From positions 1-22,840 of the IMG/VR virus record IMGVR_UViG_3300021957_000330: a stretch of DNA of 22,840 nucleotides, one strand, 5' to 3'. The notes below the pieces were generated by a model that worked only from the letters and a program-made list of their open reading frames with translations, made no database searches and was not told where the DNA came from. Made by a program: the position numbers and the translations under genes. Positions 12,712 through 20,940 of the stretch are shown here, piece by piece; position 1 is the stretch's first letter, and each line of letters starts with the position of its first letter. This DNA is from a virus.

Positions 12712-13395
12712 TTAAGCACTAGTATATGTAGAACTTTTCTCTAGAGCAATCCAATACTCAGCTGAAATAGTATTCTTACACGCCCAGTGCGAAATCAGCT
12801 TAGAACTTACAGAGACTTTGTAGTCTCCCGGAATAAGCTTAAGATTAGCAATCAAGAATTGAAAGTCAAAATCAGCGTCTACTTCATAACCACTACCAAC
12901 TTCGAGTTGATAGACATTAGAAGCTGAATTGTTTGGATCCTTTACTTCTAATAGAATTTTGTCGCTACCTGACTTCGTCGTGATTGAAACAACGGGGTGA
13001 CCTAAAGCGCTACCTGCTTTACGAATTTCACTGATCACAGATGAACAGAGATCTACTTCTACTTCTGCAGAAGGCATATTCACAGCACGCTCAGGTGCAG
13101 TAAGAATTGACTTATCTGCATAGCGGTAAGTCACCGAAGCTTTATCAGATTTAATCAAAACAGAATCATCACCAAACTCGAGAGTAGGATTTTCGATGAG
13201 AGAAAGAGCTGAAAGAAACTCGTTCAAATCATAAATGCCTACACTCTTTTCAAATGTTTCTGTGACTTCGCAAGAAGTCATGATATTCTTGGCTTCTGCG
13301 ATTGAGGTTAGTGTGTTACCTTCTTGGATAACGAGGTTCGGGTTGATAGCTGAAAAGTTTTTCAGCACTTCTAGTGTTTCTTTACTTATTTTCAT
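12712..13395 (-). CDS. 45: Sliding clamp (gp45)
   Basis: A 227-residue processivity clamp, nearly the same length as T4 gp45 (228). The N-terminus MKISKETLEVLKNFSAINPN, the VGIYDLNEFLSALSLIENP segment and the C-terminal IPGDYKVSVSSKLISHW align in order with T4 gp45. Three subunits form a ring round DNA that tethers gp43, and when loaded it also acts with gp55 and gp33 as the mobile enhancer of late transcription. Its promoter lies partly inside the end of the upstream DUF5664 gene, and the -10 ends seven bases before the ATG, predicting a leaderless mRNA. Confidence 0.95.
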   Translation of the reverse strand: MKISKETLEVLKNFSAINPNLVIQEGNTLTSIAEAKNIMTSCEVTETFEKSVGIYDLNEFLSALSLIENPTLEFGDDSVLIKSDKASVTYRYADKSILTAPERAVNMPSAEVEVDLCSSVISEIRKAGSALGHPVVSITTKSGSDKILLEVKDPNNSASNVYQLEVGSGYEVDADFDFQFLIANLKLIPGDYKVSVSSKLISHWACKNTISAEYWIALEKSSTYTSA

Positions 13396-13402
13396 AATGT
13401 AT

Positions 13403-13431
13403 ATTATAACATATTCTTATCGGTTTGTACA
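13403..13431 (-). promoter_or_regulatory. Promoter of gene 45
   Basis: TGTACA (13426-13431), 17-base spacer, TATAAT (13403-13408), seven bases from the ATG. It lies within the last codons of the DUF5664 gene. The spacer ends in TGT rather than TGG. Confidence 0.75.
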
Positions 13432-13706
13432 TGGTTAAATTCAATTAGAAACATAATACAACAAATAGCATGCGCGCCGTGGTGTATTCCAGTTTCGATG
13501 TCGTGTGTTTCACCTTTACGCAGTGCCCAAAGGTGGCGTTGAGCTGCGGCAAAATACCTATTGTCGAGATCGTCTAGTTCTTTCCAGTTGTCTCGATCGT
13601 ATTTCTTAGAACCAAACGTTAGTACCTTCGCCACATCGTCTAGTGCTTTAGGCGGAATTAGACTATAGTCTGGTTTTTCTGTATCGAATTTGATGCCGGT
13701 GCTCAT
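13404..13706 (-). CDS. dATP/dGTP diphosphohydrolase-like (DUF5664)
   Basis: A 100-residue protein with the signature of the family annotated as DUF5664 or dATP/dGTP diphosphohydrolase (MazZ-like): KPDYSLIPPKALDDVAKVLTFGSKKY, DNWKELDD, RYFAAAQRHLWALRKGE, and the metal-binding ETGIHHGAHAICCIMFLIEF. Members hydrolyse purine dNTPs and in some phages feed 2-aminoadenine synthesis. No purZ-like gene is in this window and the polymerase is family B, so nucleotide-pool control is the safer reading. Together with the MazG-like gene it gives the phage two alpha-helical NTP pyrophosphohydrolases. No Shine-Dalgarno sequence; a strong hairpin stands just upstream. Confidence 0.8.
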   Translation of the reverse strand: MSTGIKFDTEKPDYSLIPPKALDDVAKVLTFGSKKYDRDNWKELDDLDNRYFAAAQRHLWALRKGETHDIETGIHHGAHAICCIMFLIEFNHVQTDKNML

Positions 13707-13720
13707 ATTAAAAAATGTTG

Positions 13721-13750
13721 CCTATTCCCCAGGCTCCCCCGAGGAATAGG
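13721..13750 (-). terminator. Stem-loop before the DUF5664 gene
   Basis: CCTATTCC/GGAATAGG (8 pairs) with an inner CTC/GAG, followed after five bases by six T. It could terminate transcription of the CobS-like gene, but it ends only 14 bases before the next ATG and could equally be a leader element. Confidence 0.5.
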
Positions 13751-13771
13751 ACTTTTGGTTAGTTTATGACA

Positions 13772-13787
13772 TGCGGTCTCCACCGCA
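13772..13787 (-). other. Second stem-loop after the CobS-like gene
   Basis: A perfect TGCGGT-GGAG-ACCGCA hairpin seven bases after the CobS-like stop. There is no T-run behind it on the minus strand. It may protect the mRNA 3' end or act with the next hairpin. Confidence 0.5.
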
Positions 13788-13793
13788 AAATTA

Positions 13794-14933
13794 TTAAAAT
13801 GGTGTGAGTTCTGGTGTAATTTCACCCTCGATCACGATCTCTCCATCTTCAGTAAGTTGGCTCTCGTCAATCTTGGTGTAGAGATCTAGAAACGCTGTTC
13901 GTGTTTCTTCATCAAAGCGGCTGATACACATATTAATCGATTTCATACGATCTTCAAAGATTGAGAAGGTTTTGACAATGTGGCACAATCGGCGAGTAGA
14001 AATTACTTCTTCTACACCATCAGCATCGAAGGTTTTGCGGATTACATTAGACCATGCGATGAGCTTATCAGTAAACTCTTCATCTTCAACACCAAACTTT
14101 GACATATGCGCTAAGACAATCTTCTTCTCAATTGTTGGCTGAGGGAATGGTTGATCAATTACACAGACGAAGCGTTCAAGGAAGGCATCATCGATAATAG
14201 ATGCTGCAGTGAATCGACCATCGTCTGATCCACGACCTTTAGTATTCGCAGTTGCAATTACGTTGAATCCATTCGCTGGGCGAACCACTTCTCCAGTCTT
14301 CTTAAGGAGAATTGGATTGCCTTCGAGCACACCTTGAAGGCACATAATCTTGTTCGTGGCACGGTCAATTTCGTCAATGAGGAGGATACACCCACGCTCC
14401 ATTGCTTTAACGACTGGTCCTTTTTGGAAAACTGTTTCACCATCGATAAGTCGGAAGCCACCAATCAAATCGTCTTCGTCTGTTTCAGGGGAGATTTGAA
14501 CTCGAACATACTCGCGTTTAGCTTTTGCACACGCTTGTTCGATCATCATAGTCTTTCCATTACCAGATAAGCCTGAAACGTATGTTGGAAAAAACATATT
14601 AGACTTAATGATCTTCGTAATATTCGAGTACTCACCCCACTTAATATATGTTGGATCTACCGAAGGAACATAGACTTCGTCGCTTGAGACTGAAGTTACT
14701 CCTCTGAATGCTATATTAGCCATTGCTGTGGCAGGAATTTCTGGAGCTGCTGGAGCACTTACTGTAGGTGCTTCAAGTGAGTACACTCCACGCTTTACAC
14801 GATGGAGATCATTTAGTAGCTTGTAAGCTACCTTTGTGTCGACGCTGTTTTCTCCAGCGATCGTTAGAATTTCTTGGCGTGAGAAAGTTGCCTTTCCTGC
14901 TGCTGCGAGTAGTGATTTGAGTGAGTTTGTCAT
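13794..14933 (-). CDS. cobS: CobS-like MoxR-type AAA+ ATPase
   Basis: A 379-residue protein. An N-terminal winged-helix-like part (about 1-52, FSRQEILTIAGENSVDTK) and a linker rich in Pro/Ala precede the ATPase. Walker A is GLSGNGKT (121-128), Walker B CILLIDEID (182-190), with sensor region NVIATANTKG and an Arg-finger region FLERFVCV. It matches the MoxR/CobS group, annotated cobS in marine T4-like phages. True CobS works with CobN and CobT in cobalt insertion; phage copies lack CobN, so a protein-remodelling role with the adjacent VWA protein is more likely. It has its own promoter with a normal leader of about 26 bases. Confidence 0.9.
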   Translation of the reverse strand: MTNSLKSLLAAAGKATFSRQEILTIAGENSVDTKVAYKLLNDLHRVKRGVYSLEAPTVSAPAAPEIPATAMANIAFRGVTSVSSDEVYVPSVDPTYIKWGEYSNITKIIKSNMFFPTYVSGLSGNGKTMMIEQACAKAKREYVRVQISPETDEDDLIGGFRLIDGETVFQKGPVVKAMERGCILLIDEIDRATNKIMCLQGVLEGNPILLKKTGEVVRPANGFNVIATANTKGRGSDDGRFTAASIIDDAFLERFVCVIDQPFPQPTIEKKIVLAHMSKFGVEDEEFTDKLIAWSNVIRKTFDADGVEEVISTRRLCHIVKTFSIFEDRMKSINMCISRFDEETRTAFLDLYTKIDESQLTEDGEIVIEGEITPELTPF

Positions 14934-14966
14934 ATTTTTTGTTTAACCGTTGTTGAGTATAGCTAT

Positions 14967-14995
14967 ATTATACCATAGTTTGAGCGTTTTGTACA
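14967..14995 (-). promoter_or_regulatory. Promoter of the CobS-like gene
   Basis: TGTACA (14990-14995), 17-base spacer ending TGG, TATAAT (14967-14972), 33 bases before the ATG. Confidence 0.75.
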
Positions 14996-15010
14996 CCATT
15001 AATATCTTTA

Positions 15011-17257
15011 TTAGGCAATTGTTTCAGCAAATTTTGTCATAATAATCCGATTTTGACGGTTTTTGACGTTATGTTTAGCAAATTCACGAGCTAACTTGGA
15101 TTGTTCACTGCGATTGTCAGATAGAGATTTGTCGTTATTTGGCTTATAGGCAAACTCCTCATCTTTGATCTTGATATCTGAATTGAGGAGGAAGTACGAA
15201 TCATAACCAAAGCAGTTAAGTGCATTGAAGAAGCCATCCTTACCGTATTGCTTTATCCACCTTTTGGTGGTATCGCTGTAGTGTAGTTCTTTTGCAGATG
15301 AGTATGCCATAGACCGAAGGTGTTGTATAGCTGTTGCTTTACGTGAAGGTAAGTACCATCCAATGGTTGTTGCTCCAGTGATATCGCCTAACATCTTGGT
15401 GAATACTGGTGTTGCTCCGTTATGTGGAATACTGTATTGCTTTCCTGCAACAATTGTTGTAAATGATGGTGCGCAATAACGAACATTGGCAGGGAAACAC
15501 GAGTGTGATTCACCATCAGTGAGGAAAATCGCATTTGTCTTTTGGACACCGTGCTTTTTGTTGAACTTCTTTACCACGTGCTGTGCTGCTATAAGTGCAG
15601 CGTCTAATGGTGTACCGCCGAGGTGCTCGAACGGTGATAGACCATATTGAGAGAATGAGCCTGAATTTGAGAAGGAGATCTGATTGACCACTTGATCAAA
15701 CGCTATTTTGTATTCGGCTTTTGACATATCGCTCGAGAACAAGTTGGCAAGAACTAGATTCTTCATATCAAATTCGTATTCAGACTGTCCGACATCGATG
15801 TTGTCAAGAGAGTAGTTAGAAGTGAATGAATAGACTTCGAATGGAATACCAACCTTCTTGCAAAAGTGGACCAAATTGAGGGTATGCTCAAGGACATCTC
15901 TGAGTACGTGACTCATTGAGCCAGAGTAGTCAATAAAGAAGATCATTCCGTGGCTTTTAGCATCTGCCAACTTCATCGTTGTTTGGAAGATTTGATCATC
16001 GTACTTGTACTTGTGCAAGTTGTTGACATCCAAAGATCCACGACGAGATTCTTGTGCTCTTGAGTATTGATATGAAGCCTTGCGACGCTCGAACTCTCTG
16101 ACGAGAACTCCAACTTTCTTATTAAGATTCTTCTTAAATTCGATTGAGCGAGTCGCAACCAATTCTAAATACTCTTTATCATACGATTCAGCATCTCCGC
16201 ACGTGTTTGATCGCTGTGAAAGCACCGACTTATATGGGATGATGTGCTTTTCGATAGTGGTCTTTGTAGGCCATAAGCAAATTGCTGGAGTACGATTGCG
16301 GCCGTACATATCAGTTTTTTGTTCTTCGAGCGCATTTTCATCAAAAGACTTCATAGTCTCAGATTGATTAGTGAGATCGATATCCTCACCATTTGAGTCA
16401 GACTTCTCAGATGCACCTTGACTTGCTGATGGTGCTGCTGAATCAGATTCTTGATTAGACGGTGCTGTTTCAATTTCTTCAGTAGAGCCATCGTCTTCTA
16501 ATGCGTCAGTGACAGCTTGAGTGAAAGATTCTTCACCGTCGTCTTCAATATTATCTGCAGTAGTGTCGCCTGAGGACTCGTTCGGTGACTCGTCCACTGG
16601 GGTGTCTTCTGAAGTTTCGTCGCTATCACCTTTAGATTGTTCTTCTTCAGTTGATTGCTCGTCATCGTCTTGAGGTTGTTCCTCTTTCTTCTGATCATTC
16701 ATGAACTTCTTCACTTCGTGATAAAGCTTAACAACATCGTCAAAGGTTTCAGCTTGAAGGCATCGATCGAAAATGTCTTCTTCAATAATGTTAAGAGGAA
16801 CATCAACAAATGGTCCAACTTTAGCACGAAGATTCAAGCGATCTAAAAACGATAGTGTTGCAATATCTTTATCAGCGGTGCCGAAGAAGTCGGCTTCAAC
16901 GAGTTGCTTATATGCACCGTTGAAAATACGAGGCATGCCAGCATATTTAATCTTGATTAGACGCTCAATGCGGATGTCTTCGATGATGTTTAGAATATCG
17001 AAATTGCCACGACCTTCTTCCTCAATAAACTTTTCAAATTCTTCGTGGTTAGTATAAAGAGCGTGTGAGACTTCGTGGCCTACAAGCATATCATATACTA
17101 CCTTGCCCTTGTCTTTCCAAACTGGAAGGCCAAGCACACGATTTTTGACATCGAAATATGCGGTTGATAATGACTTACTGTGAGTGACAGTAATATTCTC
17201 GGTGGCCAATAATTTGGCTAGAGAGGACTGGTTTTGAAGGTCGAGTATTTTTTCCAT
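15011..17257 (-). CDS. CobT-like VWA protein with HEVSH motif
   Basis: A 748-residue protein in three parts. The N-terminal domain (1-190) has a zinc-peptidase-like HEVSH (61-65) followed by NIIEDIRIERL (90-100), which could supply a third ligand. A disordered Asp/Glu/Ser-rich linker spans about 190-305. The C-terminal part has a von Willebrand factor A domain: DYSGS (443-447), Thr549 in GGTPLD, and Asp581 in IFLTDGES form the metal-ion adhesion site. The N-acidic-VWA layout is that of CobT, the partner of CobS, encoded next door. VWA-MoxR pairs act as chaperone machines in which the ATPase remodels a VWA-selected client. Peptidase activity and client are unknown. Its promoter is 12 bases from the ATG. 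Confidence 0.8.
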   Translation of the reverse strand: MEKILDLQNQSSLAKLLATENITVTHSKSLSTAYFDVKNRVLGLPVWKDKGKVVYDMLVGHEVSHALYTNHEEFEKFIEEEGRGNFDILNIIEDIRIERLIKIKYAGMPRIFNGAYKQLVEADFFGTADKDIATLSFLDRLNLRAKVGPFVDVPLNIIEEDIFDRCLQAETFDDVVKLYHEVKKFMNDQKKEEQPQDDDEQSTEEEQSKGDSDETSEDTPVDESPNESSGDTTADNIEDDGEESFTQAVTDALEDDGSTEEIETAPSNQESDSAAPSASQGASEKSDSNGEDIDLTNQSETMKSFDENALEEQKTDMYGRNRTPAICLWPTKTTIEKHIIPYKSVLSQRSNTCGDAESYDKEYLELVATRSIEFKKNLNKKVGVLVREFERRKASYQYSRAQESRRGSLDVNNLHKYKYDDQIFQTTMKLADAKSHGMIFFIDYSGSMSHVLRDVLEHTLNLVHFCKKVGIPFEVYSFTSNYSLDNIDVGQSEYEFDMKNLVLANLFSSDMSKAEYKIAFDQVVNQISFSNSGSFSQYGLSPFEHLGGTPLDAALIAAQHVVKKFNKKHGVQKTNAIFLTDGESHSCFPANVRYCAPSFTTIVAGKQYSIPHNGATPVFTKMLGDITGATTIGWYLPSRKATAIQHLRSMAYSSAKELHYSDTTKRWIKQYGKDGFFNALNCFGYDSYFLLNSDIKIKDEEFAYKPNNDKSLSDNRSEQSKLAREFAKHNVKNRQNRIIMTKFAETIA

Positions 17258-17269
17258 AACTATGGATCT

Positions 17270-17298
17270 ATTATACCACAGTTACAGACGAAAGTAAA
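17270..17298 (-). promoter_or_regulatory. Promoter of the CobT-like gene
   Basis: TTTACT (17293-17298), 17-base spacer ending TGG, TATAAT (17270-17275), 12 bases before the ATG. Confidence 0.65.
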
Positions 17299-17353
17299 CC
17301 GCGAAGTGCTTTCCTTATAACACTATACGACTAAGTTGTTGATACTTAACTAC

Positions 17354-17563
17354 TTATGTTAGCACTTTTTTTGCTTGAGCTATAATTCGGTCAAAGGAGC
17401 CGTACTTAATACCAACAACATATGCATCTTTAAACGCTGGAGCAAGGGTTTTCACAAAATATGATTTAAACATTTGGCTATCCAGCTGTCGTGGATCATC
17501 CTTTGCACGCGCGCCTGCAAGCGCGATTATATTATTAGCTATATCGTTTCTATGCTGATCCAT
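17354..17563 (-). CDS. Small hypothetical after gene 46
   Basis: A 69-residue soluble, mostly helical protein (MDQHRNDIANNIIALAGARA, then SYFVKTLAPAFKDAYVVGIKYG). Its ATG lies inside the last codons of gene 46 with a 14-base overlap, so it is probably coupled to it and expressed with the gp55-gp47-gp46 operon. No family recognised. The ending is followed by about 55 bases before the CobT promoter. Confidence 0.6.
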   Translation of the reverse strand: MDQHRNDIANNIIALAGARAKDDPRQLDSQMFKSYFVKTLAPAFKDAYVVGIKYGSFDRIIAQAKKVLT

Positions 17564-19265
17564 CTTTTTTAATTTGGCTAAAGTTATTCACCTTTTCGAA
17601 TTCGATCTTTCGAGGAAACTTGCCTTCAAGTAGATCTTGTTTATGAGAGATTACGAATACATTAGTTTCTTTTCCAAGCGTATACAGAATCTTAAGCAAG
17701 TTATCTACTCCATCAGCGTCCATGCTTGAGTCAAATGTTTCGTCAAGAATAAGCAGATTTGTGTTTGCAGAGTTCTTCATTCTAGCAATTTGCCGCCAAG
17801 CGAAAAGAAGACTTAAGTCAATACGTTGCTTTTCGCCTTCAGAAAAAGAAGCATACGTGAATTCATCGCGATGACGAGACTTAATAGTTTCGTTGAATGA
17901 TTCGTCTAAATTAAATAAGACAAAGAAATCAAGGACTTGCAAGTATTGATTGATTAGCTTATTCATTACAGGAAGATACTGACGGATAACCTTTGTCTTA
18001 ATTCCCGTATCTCTTAGCAATTCGCTAATAGCATCGAGGTATGAACTTACTTTAGATTGTTCTGCTCTTAACGTGCTGAGGTCTTCACGTTTTTCGCGAT
18101 CGTTATTAAGCTTTTCTTCAGCTTCTTTCGTATCCTGAATTTCAACAACTTCTTCTAACGAATCTATTCTTTCGCGAAGGCCAGCGATTTTTACGCCGTT
18201 TTGGCGAATACTAGAATTGACCTCGTTCAAGTGAACTACTTTCTGATACAGATCATCTGCGGCAGACGTGATTTGGGTGATTTCATTCTTTACACTATAA
18301 TATGTATCACTTAAAGTCTTGGCCTTATGCTTACACGCGGTGTTCTTATCACTTTTCAGTTCGGCAGAAATAACTTGGGCACAGGTTGGACACGTATTGT
18401 TGTTATCGTAAAACTTTGCTTCGTCTACGACCTCGTCCATTTTAGCTTTAAGACTACTCTTTTCAAGTTCTAAGCGGCGGTTTTGAGATTGGTTATCTTT
18501 GTACGCCTGAGTAGCATCACCGAACTCGCTGTCGTACACTGATTGTAAAGAAGCATTGCTACTTTCTATTTCATTAATCTCGTCTTCAATACGCTTTACT
18601 TCTTTTTTGCGTTTTGACTCTTGAGTAGTATCAATCCTCTTCAGTTCAACCAAATGCTCGTTCTGCAACTTAATGGTTTCTTTTAGCAATTCCAATTGAT
18701 GATCGGTGTCATTCATTTGACTACGAAGAAGGCTTGTCTTCTCCTTAAGTACACCATTCATTTTTGTAAAGATACCAATGTCAAGTAGATCCTCAATCAC
18801 ATTGCGGCGCTGGTGTGATGGAAGCTGCATGAAAGGAATAAAGTTACTTGAGCCAAGTACCACAACCTGATGAAAAGACTTATGATTTAGCTTAAGAATG
18901 TTTTGCTCTAAAACCTTCTGATAATCGCGGCTATGTGATTCCTGATTAAGAAGCTTGCCATTACGATAGATCTCAAAGATATTGGGCTTCATACCACGAA
19001 CGATACGATACTTCAATTTGCCAATTTCAAATTCAACCGTGACTAAACACGCTTTGTTATTAATCGAATTGACCAGCTGTGGTTTATTGATACTGCGGTG
19101 TGGTTTGCCAAATAACGCATAGGATAACGCGTCTAACATCGTAGATTTGCCAGCACCGTTTGCACCAACGATAAGCGTTGATGGATCGCGATCAAGATAA
19201 ACGGTTGATTCGCTATTTCCGGTTGAAAGGAAATTTTGCCAAGTAAGTTTACGGAAAGTGAGCAT
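17550..19265 (-). CDS. 46: Recombination nuclease ATPase subunit (gp46, Rad50/SbcC-like)
   Basis: A 571-residue SMC-like ATPase. Walker A GANGAGKS (34-41) and Q-loop region NFIPFMQLPSHQRR lie N-terminal; two coiled-coil arms flank a zinc hook TCPTCA (291-296); the ABC signature SFSEGEKQR (473-481) and Walker B LLILDETFD (504-512) lie C-terminal. With gp47 it forms the Rad50-Mre11-type complex that resects DNA ends for recombination-dependent replication and helps degrade host DNA. Length is close to T4 gp46 (560). Its start shares one base with the gp47 stop (TAATG), a coupled junction. Confidence 0.97.
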   Translation of the reverse strand: MLTFRKLTWQNFLSTGNSESTVYLDRDPSTLIVGANGAGKSTMLDALSYALFGKPHRSINKPQLVNSINNKACLVTVEFEIGKLKYRIVRGMKPNIFEIYRNGKLLNQESHSRDYQKVLEQNILKLNHKSFHQVVVLGSSNFIPFMQLPSHQRRNVIEDLLDIGIFTKMNGVLKEKTSLLRSQMNDTDHQLELLKETIKLQNEHLVELKRIDTTQESKRKKEVKRIEDEINEIESSNASLQSVYDSEFGDATQAYKDNQSQNRRLELEKSSLKAKMDEVVDEAKFYDNNNTCPTCAQVISAELKSDKNTACKHKAKTLSDTYYSVKNEITQITSAADDLYQKVVHLNEVNSSIRQNGVKIAGLRERIDSLEEVVEIQDTKEAEEKLNNDREKREDLSTLRAEQSKVSSYLDAISELLRDTGIKTKVIRQYLPVMNKLINQYLQVLDFFVLFNLDESFNETIKSRHRDEFTYASFSEGEKQRIDLSLLFAWRQIARMKNSANTNLLILDETFDSSMDADGVDNLLKILYTLGKETNVFVISHKQDLLEGKFPRKIEFEKVNNFSQIKKDGSA

Positions 19266-20323
19266 TATATAGTGTCTATGGCTTGAGCTTCTGTGAAGAG
19301 CTCTTGCATCATTTTTTTAAGTATGTTAGAATTTAGAGTTGTTTCTGTGGCATCAATGTAGCTATTGAGAAGGGTAGGCGTATCATCTACTTTTACAGCT
19401 TCGTCTTCAACATTACTACCTGCGTATTCATCAAAGTTTTCGATAATTCTTACTTCATGTGGATCAAAGTCATACAATTTTTCCATGAACTTATCGAAGG
19501 CGTAAAGATCTTTCTTATTAGAAACAATGACTTTAATGTATGTACCTTCGATTAGTTCCTTTTCAATCGTTGGCTCAGCATCACTATCATAATAGATCTT
19601 TTGAAAAAGCACGTTTGTGTTACGCACTGGTGTGAGTTCGCGAGTAGATGTATCTAAAACATGAAAGTATTTTGGGTCTCCTGCGTCTGACCAACTCAAT
19701 TCGTACTGTGTACCGAGATAAGTGATATTGCCCTGTGTGCTCTTAGTGTGGTAATGACCAGAATAAACTGCCTCGTACCGATCAAAGAGTTCCATACCCA
19801 TTCCATGAGATTTGATAGGTGCATTGGCCATAAGTTTAAAACCTCCCAACTCCAAATGTCCCATAAGTATAGGAGCATTGGCGGTAGAAATAAAGTCCAT
19901 GCACTCTTCTCTATTGTCTGCACACATCCAAGGGACTAGAGCAACATCCAATTCATCGTACTTCTTTACAGCAGGATTCATATGAATATGAATACGGTCA
20001 GAATACTGTTTCAGTATTGTTTCAATTGAATTGAGCTCATTTGTGTTCTTGTAGTATACGTCGTGGTTTCCTGGGATAATATCCATGTGGATATCATACT
20101 CGTACAACTTTGAAATAAAGCTTTCATAGTTATGTTTAAGAACCTTATAGTTGACATACTTGCGGTGCTCGAAATAGTCACCTAAGTGCAAAATGTTCTT
20201 AATACCGTTTTTCACAAGATACGGAAAAAAGATTTCACTGTAGAACTTGTCTGAATAATCTAGAAAGATATCAGAACCGTTTTTAACACCACTATGTGTG
20301 TCATTCAAGATCGCGATCTGCAT
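19265..20323 (-). CDS. 47: Recombination nuclease subunit (gp47, Mre11/SbcD-like)
   Basis: A 352-residue metallophosphoesterase. Metal ligands appear in order: NDTHSG (Asp8, His10), HLGDYFEHRK (Asp49), GNHDVYY (Asn86, His87), GHLELGG (His156), and SGHYHTKS (His190, His192). It is the nuclease of the gp46/47 complex. The C-terminal 100 residues should bind gp46. Length is close to T4 gp47 (339). The gene lies six bases after gp55 in the same operon; no Shine-Dalgarno sequence is visible. Confidence 0.97.
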   Translation of the reverse strand: MQIAILNDTHSGVKNGSDIFLDYSDKFYSEIFFPYLVKNGIKNILHLGDYFEHRKYVNYKVLKHNYESFISKLYEYDIHMDIIPGNHDVYYKNTNELNSIETILKQYSDRIHIHMNPAVKKYDELDVALVPWMCADNREECMDFISTANAPILMGHLELGGFKLMANAPIKSHGMGMELFDRYEAVYSGHYHTKSTQGNITYLGTQYELSWSDAGDPKYFHVLDTSTRELTPVRNTNVLFQKIYYDSDAEPTIEKELIEGTYIKVIVSNKKDLYAFDKFMEKLYDFDPHEVRIIENFDEYAGSNVEDEAVKVDDTPTLLNSYIDATETTLNSNILKKMMQELFTEAQAIDTI

Positions 20324-20329
20324 GATATA

Positions 20330-20929
20330 TTAAATGAAGTTCTCCAAACCACCAACAATCTTCTTTTTTGCTCGTGTTTTCCGTTTTAGTTCTTTACCGA
20401 ACTCTTTAATCTTCTCATCACGTGTTCTAAATTGCTGTGACTTATACCGTACTCGATCAACAATGCTATTAGAATCGGCACAATCGCCACCATCCATAAA
20501 GGCATCTGCACCGGCGTGGTCGATGTACCTTTCTTTAATATCTTGTTGTTTCTTTTCTTTTGCGATACGACGGAGGAACGCAAAGTACGTAATTTGTGTA
20601 AAATACGCAAAAGCGTTGGGCAACCCTGTGCGTGTTGCTTTTTTTACATCGTAGTTCATAATCGCTTTAATGCAATTTTCTACTGCGTCCATAACCATTT
20701 CTTCACGGTAAGTGTACCCTACAAAGTTTGGTTTATGCGATAAGCCTTCAGCAATCTTAAGAAAACACCTACCGATATATTCAGTGATGATAGGTTCATC
20801 TTGCATTTTTTCACGAGCTTCATTTACGCTGGTAACGTAATCGACAACCGATTGAGAAAACTCTTTATTATTTACGTAGTGTGGTCTCTCTCTTGGTTTT
20901 AGTTTTTTCTTGGGAGTGTTCTTTTCCAT
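20330..20929 (-). CDS. 55: Late-transcription sigma factor (gp55)
   Basis: A 199-residue divergent sigma factor homologous to T4 gp55 (185 residues). PHYVNNKEFSQSVVDYV, KIAEGLSHKPNFVGYTYREEM, and NAFAYFTQITYFAFLRRIAKEKK follow T4 gp55 closely and form the region 2-like core that binds the RNA polymerase clamp and melts TATAAATA promoters. It has no region 4, as in T4, so late promoters need no -35 box. Matching TATAAATA boxes occur before regA, hsp20 and the ADP-ribosyltransferase gene. The C-terminus is long and basic. Its promoter is 11 bases from the ATG, and gp47/gp46 follow in one operon. Confidence 0.95.
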   Translation of the reverse strand: MEKNTPKKKLKPRERPHYVNNKEFSQSVVDYVTSVNEAREKMQDEPIITEYIGRCFLKIAEGLSHKPNFVGYTYREEMVMDAVENCIKAIMNYDVKKATRTGLPNAFAYFTQITYFAFLRRIAKEKKQQDIKERYIDHAGADAFMDGGDCADSNSIVDRVRYKSQQFRTRDEKIKEFGKELKRKTRAKKKIVGGLENFI

Positions 20930-20940
20930 AATTAGTACCT

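Noticed and set aside
12234-12722. Plus-strand open frame of 162 codons
   Set aside because: It overlaps the starts or ends of genes 44, 45 and the small gene between them on the minus strand, has no family motif and no start signal; it is the shadow of real genes.
13404-13706. Z-genome (2-aminoadenine) phage
   Set aside because: A DUF5664 enzyme alone is not enough; no PurZ is visible and the polymerase is family B, not the DpoZ type.
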